A stretch of DNA of 64,000 nt from Hygrocybe punicea (GCA_963556145.1 OY744462.1:6076001-6140000); one strand, 5' to 3'; counted from the stretch's first letter, positions 46,080 through 57,507 are shown. Translations and numbers: made by a program. Notes: generated by a model not told the origin, from the letters alone.

Positions 46080-47411
46080 TCAAGGAATCTTAGTACTCAA
46101 AAGTTCGCCAGTAATTTCCATTACCACAGGGCAATGATCGGAAGCTCCATAAATCTCGCTGCGAATCTCACACATCTTCACATGGTCTACTATTCTTTCA
46201 CTAAGCACAACTTGACGAAGAAAACACATCGATAAGCGCGGCCGTGAGGGTAGAATCTGGACTTACACATATCCAGTCTCCAGCCAATTCCTTTCATCCT
46301 ACAATTGAACCGGTACGAGAAATAAGTGAAATGCTTATCAGTTGGATGAAGTCGTCTCCAGATGTCAACAAATTTATTGGCATTGTGTGAAGAAGATTCC
46401 GGAGGCGTAAGAATGTCGTTAAAGGCCGTCGTCTCGGCTTCAGTGTATCCTGCCGTTTTGTTCCAGTTCTTTTTGGCGTTTGTGAGATCTAGTAATCCAG
46501 GGTGCACATGAGATAAAGCGTGTTTTCCGATAAGAAAGCCAAACCAAGAGCTGTTGGTGCTACGTTCAAGTCTCCGGTCCATATGACAGGTTTGGTTTGG
46601 TCTAAATCCCGGATATAGTTCTGGAAATGGACATTCCATTCCTTTTTTTCGTCCAGGGTCTACCAAATAACTGGAATAAGAAACGACCAATCGTGTCAGG
46701 GCTGATACGCTACCTTCAATCCCGTCCCGGCATTCACAACATACGTCGCAACAATGAAACACCCTTCAAACTCGAGTGTAATGATGCGACCTTTGACGGA
46801 AGTCGGTCTCGGATGACCTGGAAGAGCCATGTTGACTGAGAGCGGTTTGTGTTTCGAAAGCACGGCGGTTCCAGCTGTGATACGCGTGAGAAAACAGCGA
46901 TGACGCGTCGAATATCTCTCTAGGGGCGTACAATACGTTTTTTTGTCAGATATTGACCAATAAGAGTGCGGAAAACGCGCTGTCAATGCCGGGTCGACAG
47001 GGGCATTGTTGACCTGAAGTGGAATAGAATGAGCAGCTGCAACCAAAGGTAAGGTTGAACGGCCCAAATAAACCTTTGTCTCGGTCAAAACAAGAATATC
47101 AGGATCTTCTGCATCCAGGTAGGATTTGAAACCCTGAAGATCGTGGTCGCATTCAGACTTCCATGCTCTTCAACAAGGGAAGGGCGAACCTTTTTTTGAC
47201 TTGCGGCAAGCCCACAAACATTCCACGCCGCGATACGCATCGTATTTGGTAGACGTAACGGAAATTGAATGATTGGTGGCAACACTGTGTTCATTGGCTG
47301 ACTGGATTCCCCGGAAGGCGGTGATGATGATTTGGCTCGCTTGTTGGACTGGGAACTATCATAAGAGACTGATAACTTGCGTTTTGACGAGCCCGACCGC
47401 TGTAAAGGCAT
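46080..47411 (-). CDS. Class II AP endonuclease (exonuclease III family)
   Basis: Mg-dependent endonuclease that cuts DNA beside abasic sites in base-excision repair. The start at 47411 gives a basic head (MPLQRSGSSKRKLSVSYDSS, with a KRAK nuclear-localisation-like motif). The catalytic domain reads MRIAAWNVCGLAAS, EDPDILVLTETKVYLG (metal-binding Glu), GTAVLSKHKPL, IITLEFEGCFIVATYVVNAG, VIWTGDLNVAP (catalytic Asp and Asn), FTYFSYRFNCRMKGIGWRLD and IYGASDHCPVVMEI (Asp-His). All ExoIII/APE1 signature residues are present. It ends ITGELLSTKIP at 46080. About five introns. It resembles APE1 more than the longer Apn2 because no zinc-finger tail is seen. Confidence 0.9.
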
Positions 47412-47700
47412 AGCGTTTAGGAAGGAATAAGTTGCAAAGTCGTTAGTTGTCGATTGTTGTCCCTTCCTTTGTGGGATTTCACTAGCAGTGGGATTTCACT
47501 AGCAGACGATTTCACCCATACCACAACACGTGATTCACGAACAAGTTGAACCATTGAACATCACGGATAAAGAAATATCGGTAGGTGATTTCCTGGAACA
47601 CAAAGTAACAAGGCCTACAAATCATCTTGCTCTGCAAGACCACCATATCGCTTGAACTGCTGCATTCTTCCCAAACATCCAATAGGATCAACTTTTCTCG
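47412..47700. promoter_or_regulatory. Divergent intergenic region, AP endonuclease and DUF7918-like gene
   Basis: 289 bp between divergent start codons. It contains an imperfect tandem GTGGGATTTCACTAGCAG repeat (two copies, about 47471-47506). No ORF supported. Confidence 0.5.
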
Positions 47701-48899
47701 ATGCTCACTCACCGTGGATTTTCCGCTTGGATCGTCTCCGGCGAAAGCACACTGGAGGAATATTTAATTGCCGTAGATGAAAATGCCCATCGGGTGTCAT
47801 GTTGGATTCCGGGTGAGGAGGGTCAAGTGGGTGGTTATCCGTTACTCCACTTGCACAGTATGACCGGTAATAATTGTAGACGTTTACTGTGTATTGGAAA
47901 GACCACGGTGGCGGAGTGGACACTTGTGCCTTCATTACCCTGGATGGGTTTGTGGTTCCAGGTAGGTTTCTCTTTGGCACAGGTATGGCATGGAGGGAAG
48001 GCGTCCGAACGGGTCATGTCACGGAAAGACCGTTTGTATTCTCCAAGGTCGACAAAATAAGTACTTACCAATTTGACCTGTCCCCGAGGCTAGCTCACGA
48101 AATATTGTATTAGGTAAGGAATGTCCCGCCAAAGGCTCTACAAAGGATCTTGGCATGATAGTGCTGCGCATCAAACGAGTCGAACGTTCAGGTAGCAGGC
48201 CCGCGAACACGACCCAGACCATCCCACAATCGAGAGTCGGAAATCGTCAGCCGGGAGACCTTCGTATAGAGTACGTTGTGAAGGAACCCTTTCGACCATA
48301 ACTGATCGGTGAACAGATTTGGCCAAGAGAAGCAGGCGTACGCCCAATATTCAACCACTTGGGCAGTAAAACCCTACCGCGAGGACAAAGTAGAAATGGA
48401 TAAACCAAGCACCTATGTCACGTTCGTGTTTCGATATAGGTCTCGCGGTGCGTCAGTGGACGGTTTCCGTTTGTGTGCAATGTTTATTTGTGAAAATTCC
48501 AGAGTTCCTAGAAGCTCAAGGCATCGCTCCTGAAGTAAAGCCAAAGAAGGCGCCTATCCGTCGTGCTTCAAGCGCCCCAGCACAGCCTGCGATGTCCGCA
48601 GCCCCCGCAACACCGAGTCCAAGTCCTAGCCCGAAGAGAAAGGCACCAAATTTTGTACGCATGGTAAACTTCTCCGATCGTTATCGCGTATTCCATGCTC
48701 AGAATGCGGAAATTTTTAGGGCTCAGCGGTTGTACAAGCTCTGTCCAAAGGACAAAAACGGCCCCGAAAGGCCCGAGATACCCGTAGGGTGGTCAGCATG
48801 TGGGGGGCGACCAAAAATGAGACCTTTCCAGGTGAAGGGCTTATGCGATTTGACCCTGCTTCTGTAAAGGAAGATGATGAAGACGGAGGCGTAACGTGA
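47701..48899 (+). CDS. DUF7918-like basidiomycete protein of unknown function
   Basis: Resembles a family, frequent in mushrooms, annotated DUF7918; its role is not known. The start at 47701 gives MLTHRGFSAWIVSGESTLEE YLIAVDENAHRVSCWIP; after an intron the signature FTVYWKDHGGGVDTCAFITL then DGFVVPGRFLFGTG and REGVRTGHVTERPFVFSKVD follows. Further exons give LGMIVLRIKRVERSG, the FGQEKQAYAQYSTTWAVKPY region, KPSTYVTFVFRYRS and a Pro/Ala/Ser-rich linker. The C-terminus was read as SAVVQALSKGQKRPRKARD, then WGATKNETFPGEGLMRFDPA and VKEDDEDGGVT, using an acceptor at about 48718. Ending in another frame is possible. Five introns proposed. The KRPRKAR patch could be a nuclear signal. The family name is from memory and should be tested. 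Confidence 0.75.
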
Positions 48900-49315
48900 A
48901 TGGTGACGATGAAGGTAAAACGGAATGACATGACATGAACTCTGCTTCGCTGTATCAGGATTTTTGAACGGAATACAAGAATTGATTTACTTACCGGCTC
49001 TTTGGGGCCTTTGTTCAATTGCAAGTTGCTCAGCCTTGGACCATGCATAGAAGAGGCGTTGTGACAAAGAAGAAGCGAAGCCGAGGTTAAGGTACATCCA
49101 ACCCAGAAAAATTATACGAACACCAAGACTCAGCAGTTCTCGACAGACTGGTCAACATATGGAGGAGAATCTGTAAGGGGCACCGCCAAAGGAGTAACAA
49201 ATGGCGTAGGAGTAACAAGTGGCGTAGGGCGGCGTTGTTTGGAACTGTATTATCTGGACGCTGCTGCCAAATATCGTATTTTTCAGCTGTAGGGCAGTGA
49301 AGGCCTACGATTGCC
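48900..49315. other. Intergenic, nothing recognised
   Basis: About 415 bp between two plus-strand genes. Near 49186-49232 a short imperfect tandem repeat (GGAGTAACAAATGGCGTA, GGAGTAACAAGTGGCGTA) is present. No gene supported. Confidence 0.5.
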
Positions 49316-50642
49316 ATGGAGCCATCGGTACAATCTCCTCAGGTCATTCTACACGTCTGGCCTGGAAGATGGAATCTGGCTTCGGTTGACCCCTTATGCC
49401 TTGCTGCAGTACTTTACCTCCAGTTAACAATTCCGGGACAATTTGCCATCGCAGAATGTATTAACCCTGATCTATCCCCAAGTGGTGGGTACGTGTCTCC
49501 TCGTGCTTGAATCCCATCATCTCAAGAACCTGCAGGGCGTCTGCCTTTCTTAACTCGCGAACACCATATCGTATCAACTCTTTCATCAATCATCACGTTT
49601 GTCTCAGCGCTCCAGCCTGCTACGACAAGTCATAGAGCTCGACAAAATTCGAACGTAGAAGTCCGCCGTCAACTTGGGGCAGCAGAAACAGTAGCGTGGT
49701 GCGCTCATGTAGAGTCAAATCTGGGAGATTTAGTGGCAAGTGCTCCTCTTCAACTACATCCAATATTATTTCACCAAGTCTCAGGCGCATATGTTCTACT
49801 CCATGGACGCGAATTGGTCGAAACTCACTCATCCAGTATTGGCGTCCATGCTTCCTATTCCACAGCGATACTACGTACCCGAACGATTGCGAGAGTCATA
49901 CAAGCCCCGTTTAGAAATGGCTGGATTATGGCAGGCACCCGGTGCCGAGGAAGCAGAAAAAAAATCCCCCAAGGATTTCAAAAAGAAAGAGGGCCTCGAG
50001 AAGGAAAAATATTCGCGTATCTTTGAACGTGAGAAGGTCAGGTTCAGACGCTTTGGATTATATGCAACCCCCGTGTTCACGATATTTCAGGTACTGGAAA
50101 AAGCTCGATCGTTATTTGACATCTATACGAGATTGCTTGCAAGGAACTCTTTTGACCACTCTAGGTGCGTTCCCTCTTCGTGGACCGTTATATTAAATAG
50201 TTAATCGTCACGCAGGCCAACTAAACTGGACATCCTCCTCGCGGCTCACCTCCTTTTATTCCTGGACCCGCCGTTTCCTGACCCATTACTTCATACCCTG
50301 CTCACCGAGTCGCATCCCACTCTTGTGTCATTCGCTCGCCGCGTTCAAGCGAAAGCGGCTGAGTCTCCGGCGCAAATGCTTCCCTCTCAGAGCCACGCAT
50401 CGAAGTCTTTGATTCCCTGGCCTCGCCCTGAACGCAACTTGAAGCCAAAGACCAGAACTAAAGAAGACATTCGGTTTGATAGAATGCGTTGGGGTTGGAT
50501 AGCCCTTGCAGTCAGTGGGGTGTTTGTTTATCTGTGGGCTACTGGAATCACTTTTGTACTGGCTATTCCTACAAACGACAGTGAGGACCTTCCGGAAGAG
50601 CTTGTGGAAGTAGATGAGCATGAAGGGGATACAATAGATTGA
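49316..50642 (+). CDS. SAM37: Sorting and assembly machinery subunit Sam37/metaxin-like
   Basis: Outer-mitochondrial-membrane SAM complex subunit that helps fold beta-barrel proteins. The start at 49316 gives MEPSVQSPQVILHVWPGRWN then LASVDPLCLAAVLYLQLTIP, the thioredoxin-like N-terminal domain of metaxins (HVWPGRW and DPLCLAA are typical). LPFLTREHHIVSTLSSIITF follows after an intron. The C-terminal glutathione-transferase-like half includes FTKSQAHMFYSMDANWSKLT, VLASMLPIPQRYYVPERLRE, then EKARSLFDIYTRLLARNSFD and PTKLDILLAAHLLLFLDPPF. A membrane anchor near the end (MRWGWIALAVSGVFVYLWAT) is as in fungal Sam37. Four or five introns. The stop is at 50642. Confidence 0.85.
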
Positions 50643-50975
50643 TTTTGATGCATTTTCCACACGCACATGTCAACTTCAAGTGACTCACATCGAAGAACTT
50701 ATGTCTGGTTGCTGCTCCGTATTTCTCAAGTCTTATGCCTGCTTTGCACATTCAAGGTGAAATATGATATTGACCCTCCGGCGGTCATACAGTTCGCGAT
50801 GGGTACATTTCAGACGTGGGTTATCACATCGTGGAAGCCGTACTAGTAACATGCATTACGAGTGATTCTGCCTTGTCCGACCGAGGGGATATCGTACATT
50901 TGAAATCCTTTGGTTTACTGAGAGAAAAAAGGCAATGGGATCAGACTCCGAGAAATCTAAATAACCGAGGAAAGA
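50643..50975. other. Convergent 3' region, nothing recognised
   Basis: About 330 bp between the Sam37 stop and the P450 stop on the other strand. No coding or repeat feature supported. Confidence 0.45.
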
Positions 50976-53080
50976 TTACGTAGTTAAACCCGTTTCAAAG
51001 ACCAACTCTGGTGTGATTTCCTTCCCATCGATGCCTCTCGCTTTGGCGATGTCGATGGTGGCTAAGATAGTCGCCAAGACGATCCAGACACTGGCGTCTG
51101 CGAGGTGGCGTCCTGGGCAGATCCTGCCAGGGGGGATAAAAAAGGGTCCGAGAGATCGCATTAATTAGGCCCTCACCGTCGCCCAAATCCAAATGCGCCA
51201 AGCGGATAGGGTTCTGCGCGACCAGCTGGTTTAGGAAGGAATCGCTCAGGGTTGAACTGGCGAGGATCCTCATAGACGTTTTCATCCAACGACATGCCCC
51301 TTTAGTCGGAAAGGTGTGTGTCTCAAAGGTCAGCAAGTTGCGCCACACTGAAGGACTAGGGGGGACAACGTACAGCGCGTTTGCAATGATGATTGAGCCC
51401 TTCGGGATGAACATGCCTCTATAGGTGTCGTTTTGCATGACACGATGTGGGATACCTGATGGTGGTTGAGAAAATGAGGATTTGATCCTGAACGTGGCAT
51501 AAAATGGTAGCTCTACCGAGAGGGGCAATAGGATACCATCTTGGAAAGGACATGAGCGTACATCCGATGAGAGCTAGGAATGTGCATTACCTCAGAACTT
51601 CCTGTATTAAGCACTCCAGATAAGGAAGAGAGCTGCGGTCACTGAACTCGGGAAGCCGATCTGGGCCGACGACGGAGTCGATTTCACTTTGGGCCATTCG
51701 CTGCTTCTCAGGGAAAAGGGTCATGGCAAAGATAAAAATCATGATAGTTGACCACGTCTGAGATCGCAAATGTCACTGGAGGACAGAAGATAGACAATGA
51801 TGCGAACCTACAGTCTCCATGCCCCCTGGTGTGTTGTTATTAGCGGGAAGAAAAGAAACCCAGTTTCGTTGAGACTAACCTGCATAGATTGTACCGGCGG
51901 CACCTTTGATATCTTCAATGTCATCTTCAGTTTGCACCGATTCGCTTGCGAGCTCCTCGAGGTGGGTAGTCACAAACGAGGGCTGTGAATTGCCCTCGGC
52001 CTGCAAGTACACTTATTGAGGATAGAGATATTATGTTTCAGAGATAGAGAGCACCATTTGTCTCTGGACATCCGCGAAAGGGATGTCGAGTATATTTCTC
52101 ACGAACTGCCGACAATCTCGTCCGTGTCGCGACCACCAAGCACCGGGAAACCATGGCGGGAGGTGCCTCACTATGAAACGTCGGGGTTGAAAAAAATGAA
52201 GGTTATACGAGTGATTGGACCTACAAATTGGGAAAAAATCGGGCGGTGTCCCACCTGGACTTCCTGCGTTGGCAAAGGCGTATGAGAACCCTTCTCCAAT
52301 CTTGATATACTTGTCGTCTTCAGACAGCATCTCATGACCGTAGGCGACCTTCATGACAAGAGTGGTGGCGTACCTATAGAGAAGACGTCATTGAAAAAAC
52401 ATGAATGTGGAAAGGTAGACAAACCGTCGGGCGAGCACATCGAAGGATTCGGGTTTGCCGATGAGATTTTTCGCAAGAAGGCGCGCTTGCTTCACCTGAG
52501 TCTCTTGAAAGGTGTGGCAGCGTGATCGGGAGAAGACAGAGTGGAACATCTTGCGGTGCTTATGAAATCGTTGGCCGTACCCCAAGAAACTAAGGGCGGG
52601 GAACCCGCCCAATCTGCACATAAGTATTAGTATTTGTGGGATTGTATATATCCGGCATGGGGTAGTGCCAGCGCCCGGGTGAACTCACATTTCGACATAC
52701 ATAACAAATCTGGGTCTGTCGCTGTAAATCGAGCTTCGTTTATCCAGCAGGTCAACCGCGGCTCGAACGCTGTTCAGCACCACGAGGGGTTTCCCAAGAA
52801 CATCCAGGTATATGACATCGCCTGATAGTATAGTTAATCAGGCGATCAATGTTGGGATTTAGTCAGTTGGGTACGTACCGTATTTCTTGGCCCATTCGTG
52901 GAAGAGCTCTGGTTGACGCTGGCGGGGTATCATCCTCGCATGCCCGATCAATGGGTCTGGAGGAGGACCGGGGGGTAACGCGAGATCCTTCGTAGCACCC
53001 AATCTCAAATAAACGAGACCAAGGATGAACACGACGAACACGGGGCTCATGACATAGAGAAGTGAGAAGAAGGGGGGCAT
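50976..53080 (-). CDS. Cytochrome P450 monooxygenase
   Basis: Membrane-bound heme-thiolate oxidase of the basidiomycete secondary-metabolism/xenobiotic type; subfamily not assigned. It starts MPPFFSLLYVMSPVFVVFIL, a membrane anchor, then LALPPGPPPDPLIGHARMIP (proline hinge). Other landmarks: LGYGQRFHKHRKMFHSVFSR (C-helix), AGTIYAGGMETTWSTIMIFI (I-helix; acceptor at about 51752 joins GGMET to TWST), LPYLECLIQEVLR (K-helix ExxR), PKGSIIIANAL, DPRQFNPERFL and the heme loop FGFGRRICPGRHLAD with the Cys ligand. It ends VFETGLTT at 50976. More than ten introns. All P450 signatures are intact, so it is probably functional. It is the last intact host gene before the transposon island. Confidence 0.92.
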
Positions 53081-53263
53081 TGTGCAGATGTAGCAATGGA
53101 CAAGAGAAGTGAACTTTTTATCCTCACCACGTCCGACTAAGGCGGGATTCCTTGAGCTTGATCATGGTTTACAGCTGATTTCATAAACATGCGCATCGGG
53201 AAATGGGGAGGCGTATGGCGCCGGCGTGACGAAAGCACTTTGCGTGCGGCTGGATGTGGTGAG

Positions 53264-54319
53264 CTATGCTGTATAAACTGTACATTTATTTGCCGCGGCC
53301 GCGGCCGCATTTTGGAGTGACCGCGACTTAAAAGATTTTGAGTAGATGAAGCTATATACATGAACTATATCCATGTCATTACTGGCGCATAATATTCCAT
53401 TTTTGTTTGCGAGGCAAGGCGTTTTGCACACAGGGCTCCAACTGTAAGAATGATTCGGCCTGCACAATGTTGCCGACGCTCTCCCACTGCCCATTCAATG
53501 ACCTCGCAAAGCCAGGAACATGTCAATAGACATGGCTACTGCACTTTCGAGGTGGATTGCGGGGTGTGGGAGGTGTCGGTAGGGCGGCCATCCTCGTTGT
53601 TGGCACTGTCGCACTGTCCTTTTTTCCTTGTCGATATTGTCTTCAACCGTGTGACCCGCATCTTCGTGAGTCATCTACATCTTCGTCCGTCTGCATCTTC
53701 GTGAGCCATCCACGTCTCCCTGTTATCCAGGTTGTCGTTAATGGTGTCATTGCTGTTTGAAAATCGTGTGAGTTTCACGTAAAACTCCGACTTTCCTAAA
53801 TTGGTACGGTAGAAGCCGGCTGCAAATTGCAAAGTACAACCAACGAAGCGAGGACAACAAGTACGACAAACGAGGACATGAGAACGAAGGCGAGGACGGT
53901 CTGAACAACAGCATTAACGATAAGGTGGAGAATGGCAAGGACCATGACATAGGCAGAGGCAGCAGCAGTGCGACAGTGCCAACAACGAGGATGGCCACCC
54001 TCCCGACACCTCCGATACCCCGCAATCCACCTCGAAAATGCAGTAGCCATGTCTATTGACATGTGCCTGGCTTTGCGAGGTCATTGAATGGGCAGTGGGA
54101 GAGCGTTGGCAACATTGCGCAGGCCAATTCTTACAGTTGGAGCCCTGTGTGCAAAACGCCTCGCCTCGCAAACAAAAAATGTAATACGAAGATGCGCCAG
54201 TAATGACATGGATGTATAGTTCATGTATATAGGTTCATCTACGCAAAATATTCAAGTCGCGGTCACTCCAAAATGCGGCTGTGGCCGCGGCAAATAAATG
54301 TACAATTTATACAGCATAG
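53264..54319. mobile_element. Non-autonomous DNA transposon with about 350-bp terminal inverted repeats
   Basis: Left terminus CTATGCTGTATAAACTGTAC and right terminus (reverse complement) CTATGCTGTATAAATTGTAC match, followed by ATTTATTTGCCGCGG and CATTTTGGAGTGACCGCGAC in both arms. Similarity continues about 350 bp inwards (CCATGTCATTACTGGCGCAT; TTTTGCACACAGGGCTCCAA; GGCCATCCTCGTTGTTGGCA) and weakly beyond. The element is 1056 bp. TGAG flanks both ends and could be the target duplication; alternatively the terminal TA could be a Tc1/mariner-type TA duplication. No transposase is encoded; short hydrophobic ORFs in both arms are mirror copies. Confidence 0.85.
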
Positions 54320-54452
54320 TGAGCTCGCGAAATACTAATCGATTGTAAGCGAGTTGGAGTGAGATCGTATCAAGATATCGATAGGCCTCATTCAAATACG
54401 ACTAAGATAATATTGCCTCATCCATAACCCCACCTGACCTTCCCACAATAAG

Positions 54453-54505
54453 AGCCTAACGATAGTGGCTGATCATGAGTCTTAGCCACTATCGTTAGGC
54501 TCTAC
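54453..54505. repeat. Perfect 20-bp inverted repeat (hairpin), 13-nt loop
   Basis: AGAGCCTAACGATAGTGGCT at 54453-54472 and its exact reverse complement at 54486-54505. It lies in gene-free DNA between two transposons. There is no T-tract or gene end nearby to suggest a terminator; it may be a solo foldback or transposon terminus. Confidence 0.9.
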
Positions 54506-54828
54506 TTCGCTACAATCCCTTCCCTGCCTTAAATCATGTACCAAACCGTGATTTACAGCCAATTCGGAAATGGAAGAATATCCACAGCACAGATATTAAA
54601 TCCTATCGTAAATATGACCCTGTAGGACTTTCAAAAAAACATCTGGGTTAGAGTTAATGTCGCTGTCTAGACCGTAGACCCATTATTTCTAGACAAAAAT
54701 CATAACCCTTTTCAGTATCATGTACGACGACGGCTCCACGCTTCTCATGACGATGAGAGTGATAGCCTCTTCTATCGTCAGTGGGTGTTAGCCTGCGTAG
54801 CTCTCGTTGGCTATGGCATACAGTTGAA

Positions 54829-54975
54829 TATCTCATAATGCATATGGTCATACTGCATAAATCTCATAATGCATGGGTTTCAGCAGGGAACCACATTGGG
54901 AGGCAGGTAATATACATGTACTGTGCATAATGCATAATGCATAGGGTGGCGAGTGGGGTTATGCATTATGAAAAT
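54829..54975. repeat. Cluster of ATAATGCAT repeats next to pogo element
   Basis: The motif CATAATGCAT or its reverse ATGCATTATG occurs at about 54835, 54868, 54926 (twice in tandem) and 54960. The inward-facing pair at 54926-54970 may belong to the left terminus of the pogo-type element that follows. No right-hand counterpart is visible because the retrotransposon interrupts that side. Confidence 0.65.
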
Positions 54976-55033
54976 GTAACAAGTCAACGTCCAAATGTGT
55001 ATCTCTCCCCAAAATGCCTAGCGCCATCAATCA

Positions 55034-56722
55034 ATGGAGCTTGCAACAGTTTTCTGTGAGGCACTAGGGATAACCATGCCTCCTGAGCACACCCGCAAAC
55101 CTCATGACAAGCCTGCACCTTACAGATGCAAGCCTGGACCGAAGACCAAACGAGCCAAAGACAATCCAGCAACATCAGCAAAGGCTTCGACGAGCAACAA
55201 ACATGACAACCTCACCCTTTATGACTGGATAACTGTCTTCACGTACATTGATGCACATCCAACCCTGGGCCAGACAGCCATTGTCGAGCATTTCAAATCC
55301 AAAACTGTTGGGGCTCTAGTTTTTACGCAGTCAACATTATCTTGAAAGCTCAAGAACCGTGAAAAACTCGAGGTCCGAGTGCAAGCAAACCCAAATGCAC
55401 TGTCATCCAAACGACCTCGTGTTGTGGCACAACCTGATGTCGAGCGTGCGCTGGTGCTTTGGATGAGATCTATGGAAGAGAAGAGAGAGACCATGAATGG
55501 TCCCATGTTGGTGGAGAAAAGAAAGCGTTTCGAGAAGCACTTCAATGTCCCAGAAAACGATTGACTCATTGGTGATGATTGGGTTGGATCATTCTGTAAA
55601 ACGTAAGTCTTCCGCTCTGATGCATTCCAATGGTGAACAGATACTCTAGACAGGTACAAAATCAAAGAATACCAGAGGCATGGAGAAGCAGGTTCAGTGG
55701 ATCTTGCAGCCGTCGATGCTGAGCAAATGCGAATGTGAGAGGTCCTGGCACGATTTGCGAAGAGAGACAGATGGAACTTTGATGAATCAGCATTGTTTGC
55801 ATTTGCACTGCCAGATCGTGGGCTTGCAACAAAGCAGATGAGTGGCAAGAAGAAGAGCAAATTTTGGGTTACTCTTGGCTTTGCTTGCAATTCAGACAGT
55901 ACAGAGAAATTGCCCTTGTTCTTCATGGGGAAGTCGAAGCAACCACGGTGCTTCAAGAAGTGTTTACCAACATCGCGTGGCTTCTACTACCGCAACAACA
56001 CCAAGGCTTGGATGACATCAGTGCTTTTTGAGGAGTACGTCTGTGTTACTCACATCCCAGTTAGCATGCCTAATGTGATGGATACAGATGGGTCAAGAAG
56101 TTTGATTTAAAGATGCATGAGGAAAAACGCCATGTCTGCTTGACTGTCAATAATTTCTCAGGCCACCAAATTGCGTACCAGCCAACAAATGTACAGATCG
56201 AGTTCTTCGAGCCGAACCTAACACCATTTGTCCGACCCCTGGATGCTGGCATCATCCGATGCTTCAAAGCACATTATCGCCATGCTTTTTGTCACCGTGC
56301 CCTGGATCTTGATGACACATGGGAGCAAGAAATCTACAAAGTCAACTTACTCAAGGCCATGCTTATGGCAAAGGAGGCATGGGACAGCATTACTACGACA
56401 ACCATCGTAAACTGTTGGGATCACACCAGCATACAGCGGGCGCCAATTATACTTTGTGTGCCCACTGTTTCTCCATTTACTCAGCCACCGTCAGACGTAA
56501 AGGATGTGGGTGGTTGGAATATCATGCAAAATTTTGCTATGACCGACATGGGATTACCTGAGGCTGAGCAAGCCTTGAAGGATCAGTTCGGGGATAACTA
56601 CGCCGATGAAAAGTGGAGACCTGCACTGTGTGTGGTCATGGCAGCAGAGAATAATGTCGCCATCGCTCTCGAGGCTATGAACAAGATTCAACTTGCCTCA
56701 AGTCCAAATGTGGCCGCCTCGC
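55034..56722 (+). pseudogene. Decayed pogo-type (Tc1/mariner superfamily) transposase
   Basis: The frame begins MELATVFCEALGITMPPEHT. A CENP-B-like helix-turn-helix region follows (LTLYDWITVFTYIDAHPTLG, QTAIVEHFKSK). The DDE domain has RWNFDESALFAFALPDRGLA (first Asp), ATKQMSGKKKSKFWVTLGFA, PRCFKKCLPTSRGFYYRNNT, LTVNNFSGHQ (where pogo enzymes have VDNFSGH) and FVRPLDAGIIRCFKAHYRHA (third acidic residue). Two introns, 55603-55653 and 56035-56087, still splice in frame. TGA stops interrupt at 55343, 55562 and 55736 without frame changes. The frame runs to the presumed retrotransposon junction at 56723, so the C-terminus is probably truncated. Confidence 0.85.
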
Positions 56723-57505
56723 TGTAGAGGGTCCTCGACCCTCTGAGGCCGTAACATCGATATCTAGCGAATCCACTTGAACCCGACGTCTCTAACAATC
56801 TACACTTGAACCCGACACAACCCGATGCATACCGACTAGCACGGCCGCTCACGTACCTGGTCGGTCTATCTCCTAAACTCACGGAACTTCAAATATCAAA
56901 GATAGATCTCATTGGACTGGGATCCCGACATCGGACTTGCCTTATTCACGCCTAGCGTCTCCCTTATGGGGATATAGTAAAGTATATTGCATCTTTTACG
57001 GTTTTTATATCTTCCACCCATTTTCCCTGTCATCGTCGCCTCGCAACGCTCTTCCTACTTCCCCATTTTTATTCTCCTTTGTTTCCTCTCATTGGCCGAG
57101 GACTCTCGTCCGAATCTAGGTACAGAAATTTGTAGTATAAAAACGGTGCCCAAGCGCCGTCTCAAAATAAGAAACCAGTTCCCCCATTTCCTCTCTCTGA
57201 GAATTAGTCTCTCAGTAAAATCCATCGCACACATTGCTCGTCGGATTCCTCGACGCCCTCCCCGTCGTTCTACCGCCTTTATCTCTACGTCCCTCGTCAC
57301 CCGACACCCGACCCGCCGTACCCGACATCGTCGGCTTCGTCGGCTTCGATCGGTCTCGATAGATTTCAGTAGTTTACTCGGCGGCTTCTTACCTTTTATA
57401 TCCTATTATCTTACTGAAGCTTGTTAGACTATTCCTAGTCACTTCTACGCTGACCCCACAGGCCTAGGATTATTATTCCGCAGCCACCCCGACCTCGCCT
57501 TTACA
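56723..57505 (+). repeat. Presumed 5' LTR of the Gypsy element
   Basis: Starts TGTAGAGGGTCC and ends ..CCTTTACA, giving TG..CA ends, 783 bp, with a primer-binding-like site two bases after it. An inverted repeat AGAGGGTC..GACCCTCT lies at the left end. A TATAAAAA box at 57136-57143 would promote the element. Without the 3' LTR the exact borders are inference. Confidence 0.6.
57136..57143 (+). promoter_or_regulatory. TATA box in LTR
   Basis: TATAAAAA in a GTAG/CGG context within the presumed LTR, about 370 bp before its end; a plausible U3 core promoter. Confidence 0.5.
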
Positions 57506-57507
57506 TC

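Noticed and set aside
56035..56112. Frameshift in the pogo transposase near ..RSLI stop
   Set aside because: A GTACGT..ACAG intron at 56035-56087 restores the frame (EEWVKKFDLKMHEE), so this is an intron, not a mutation.
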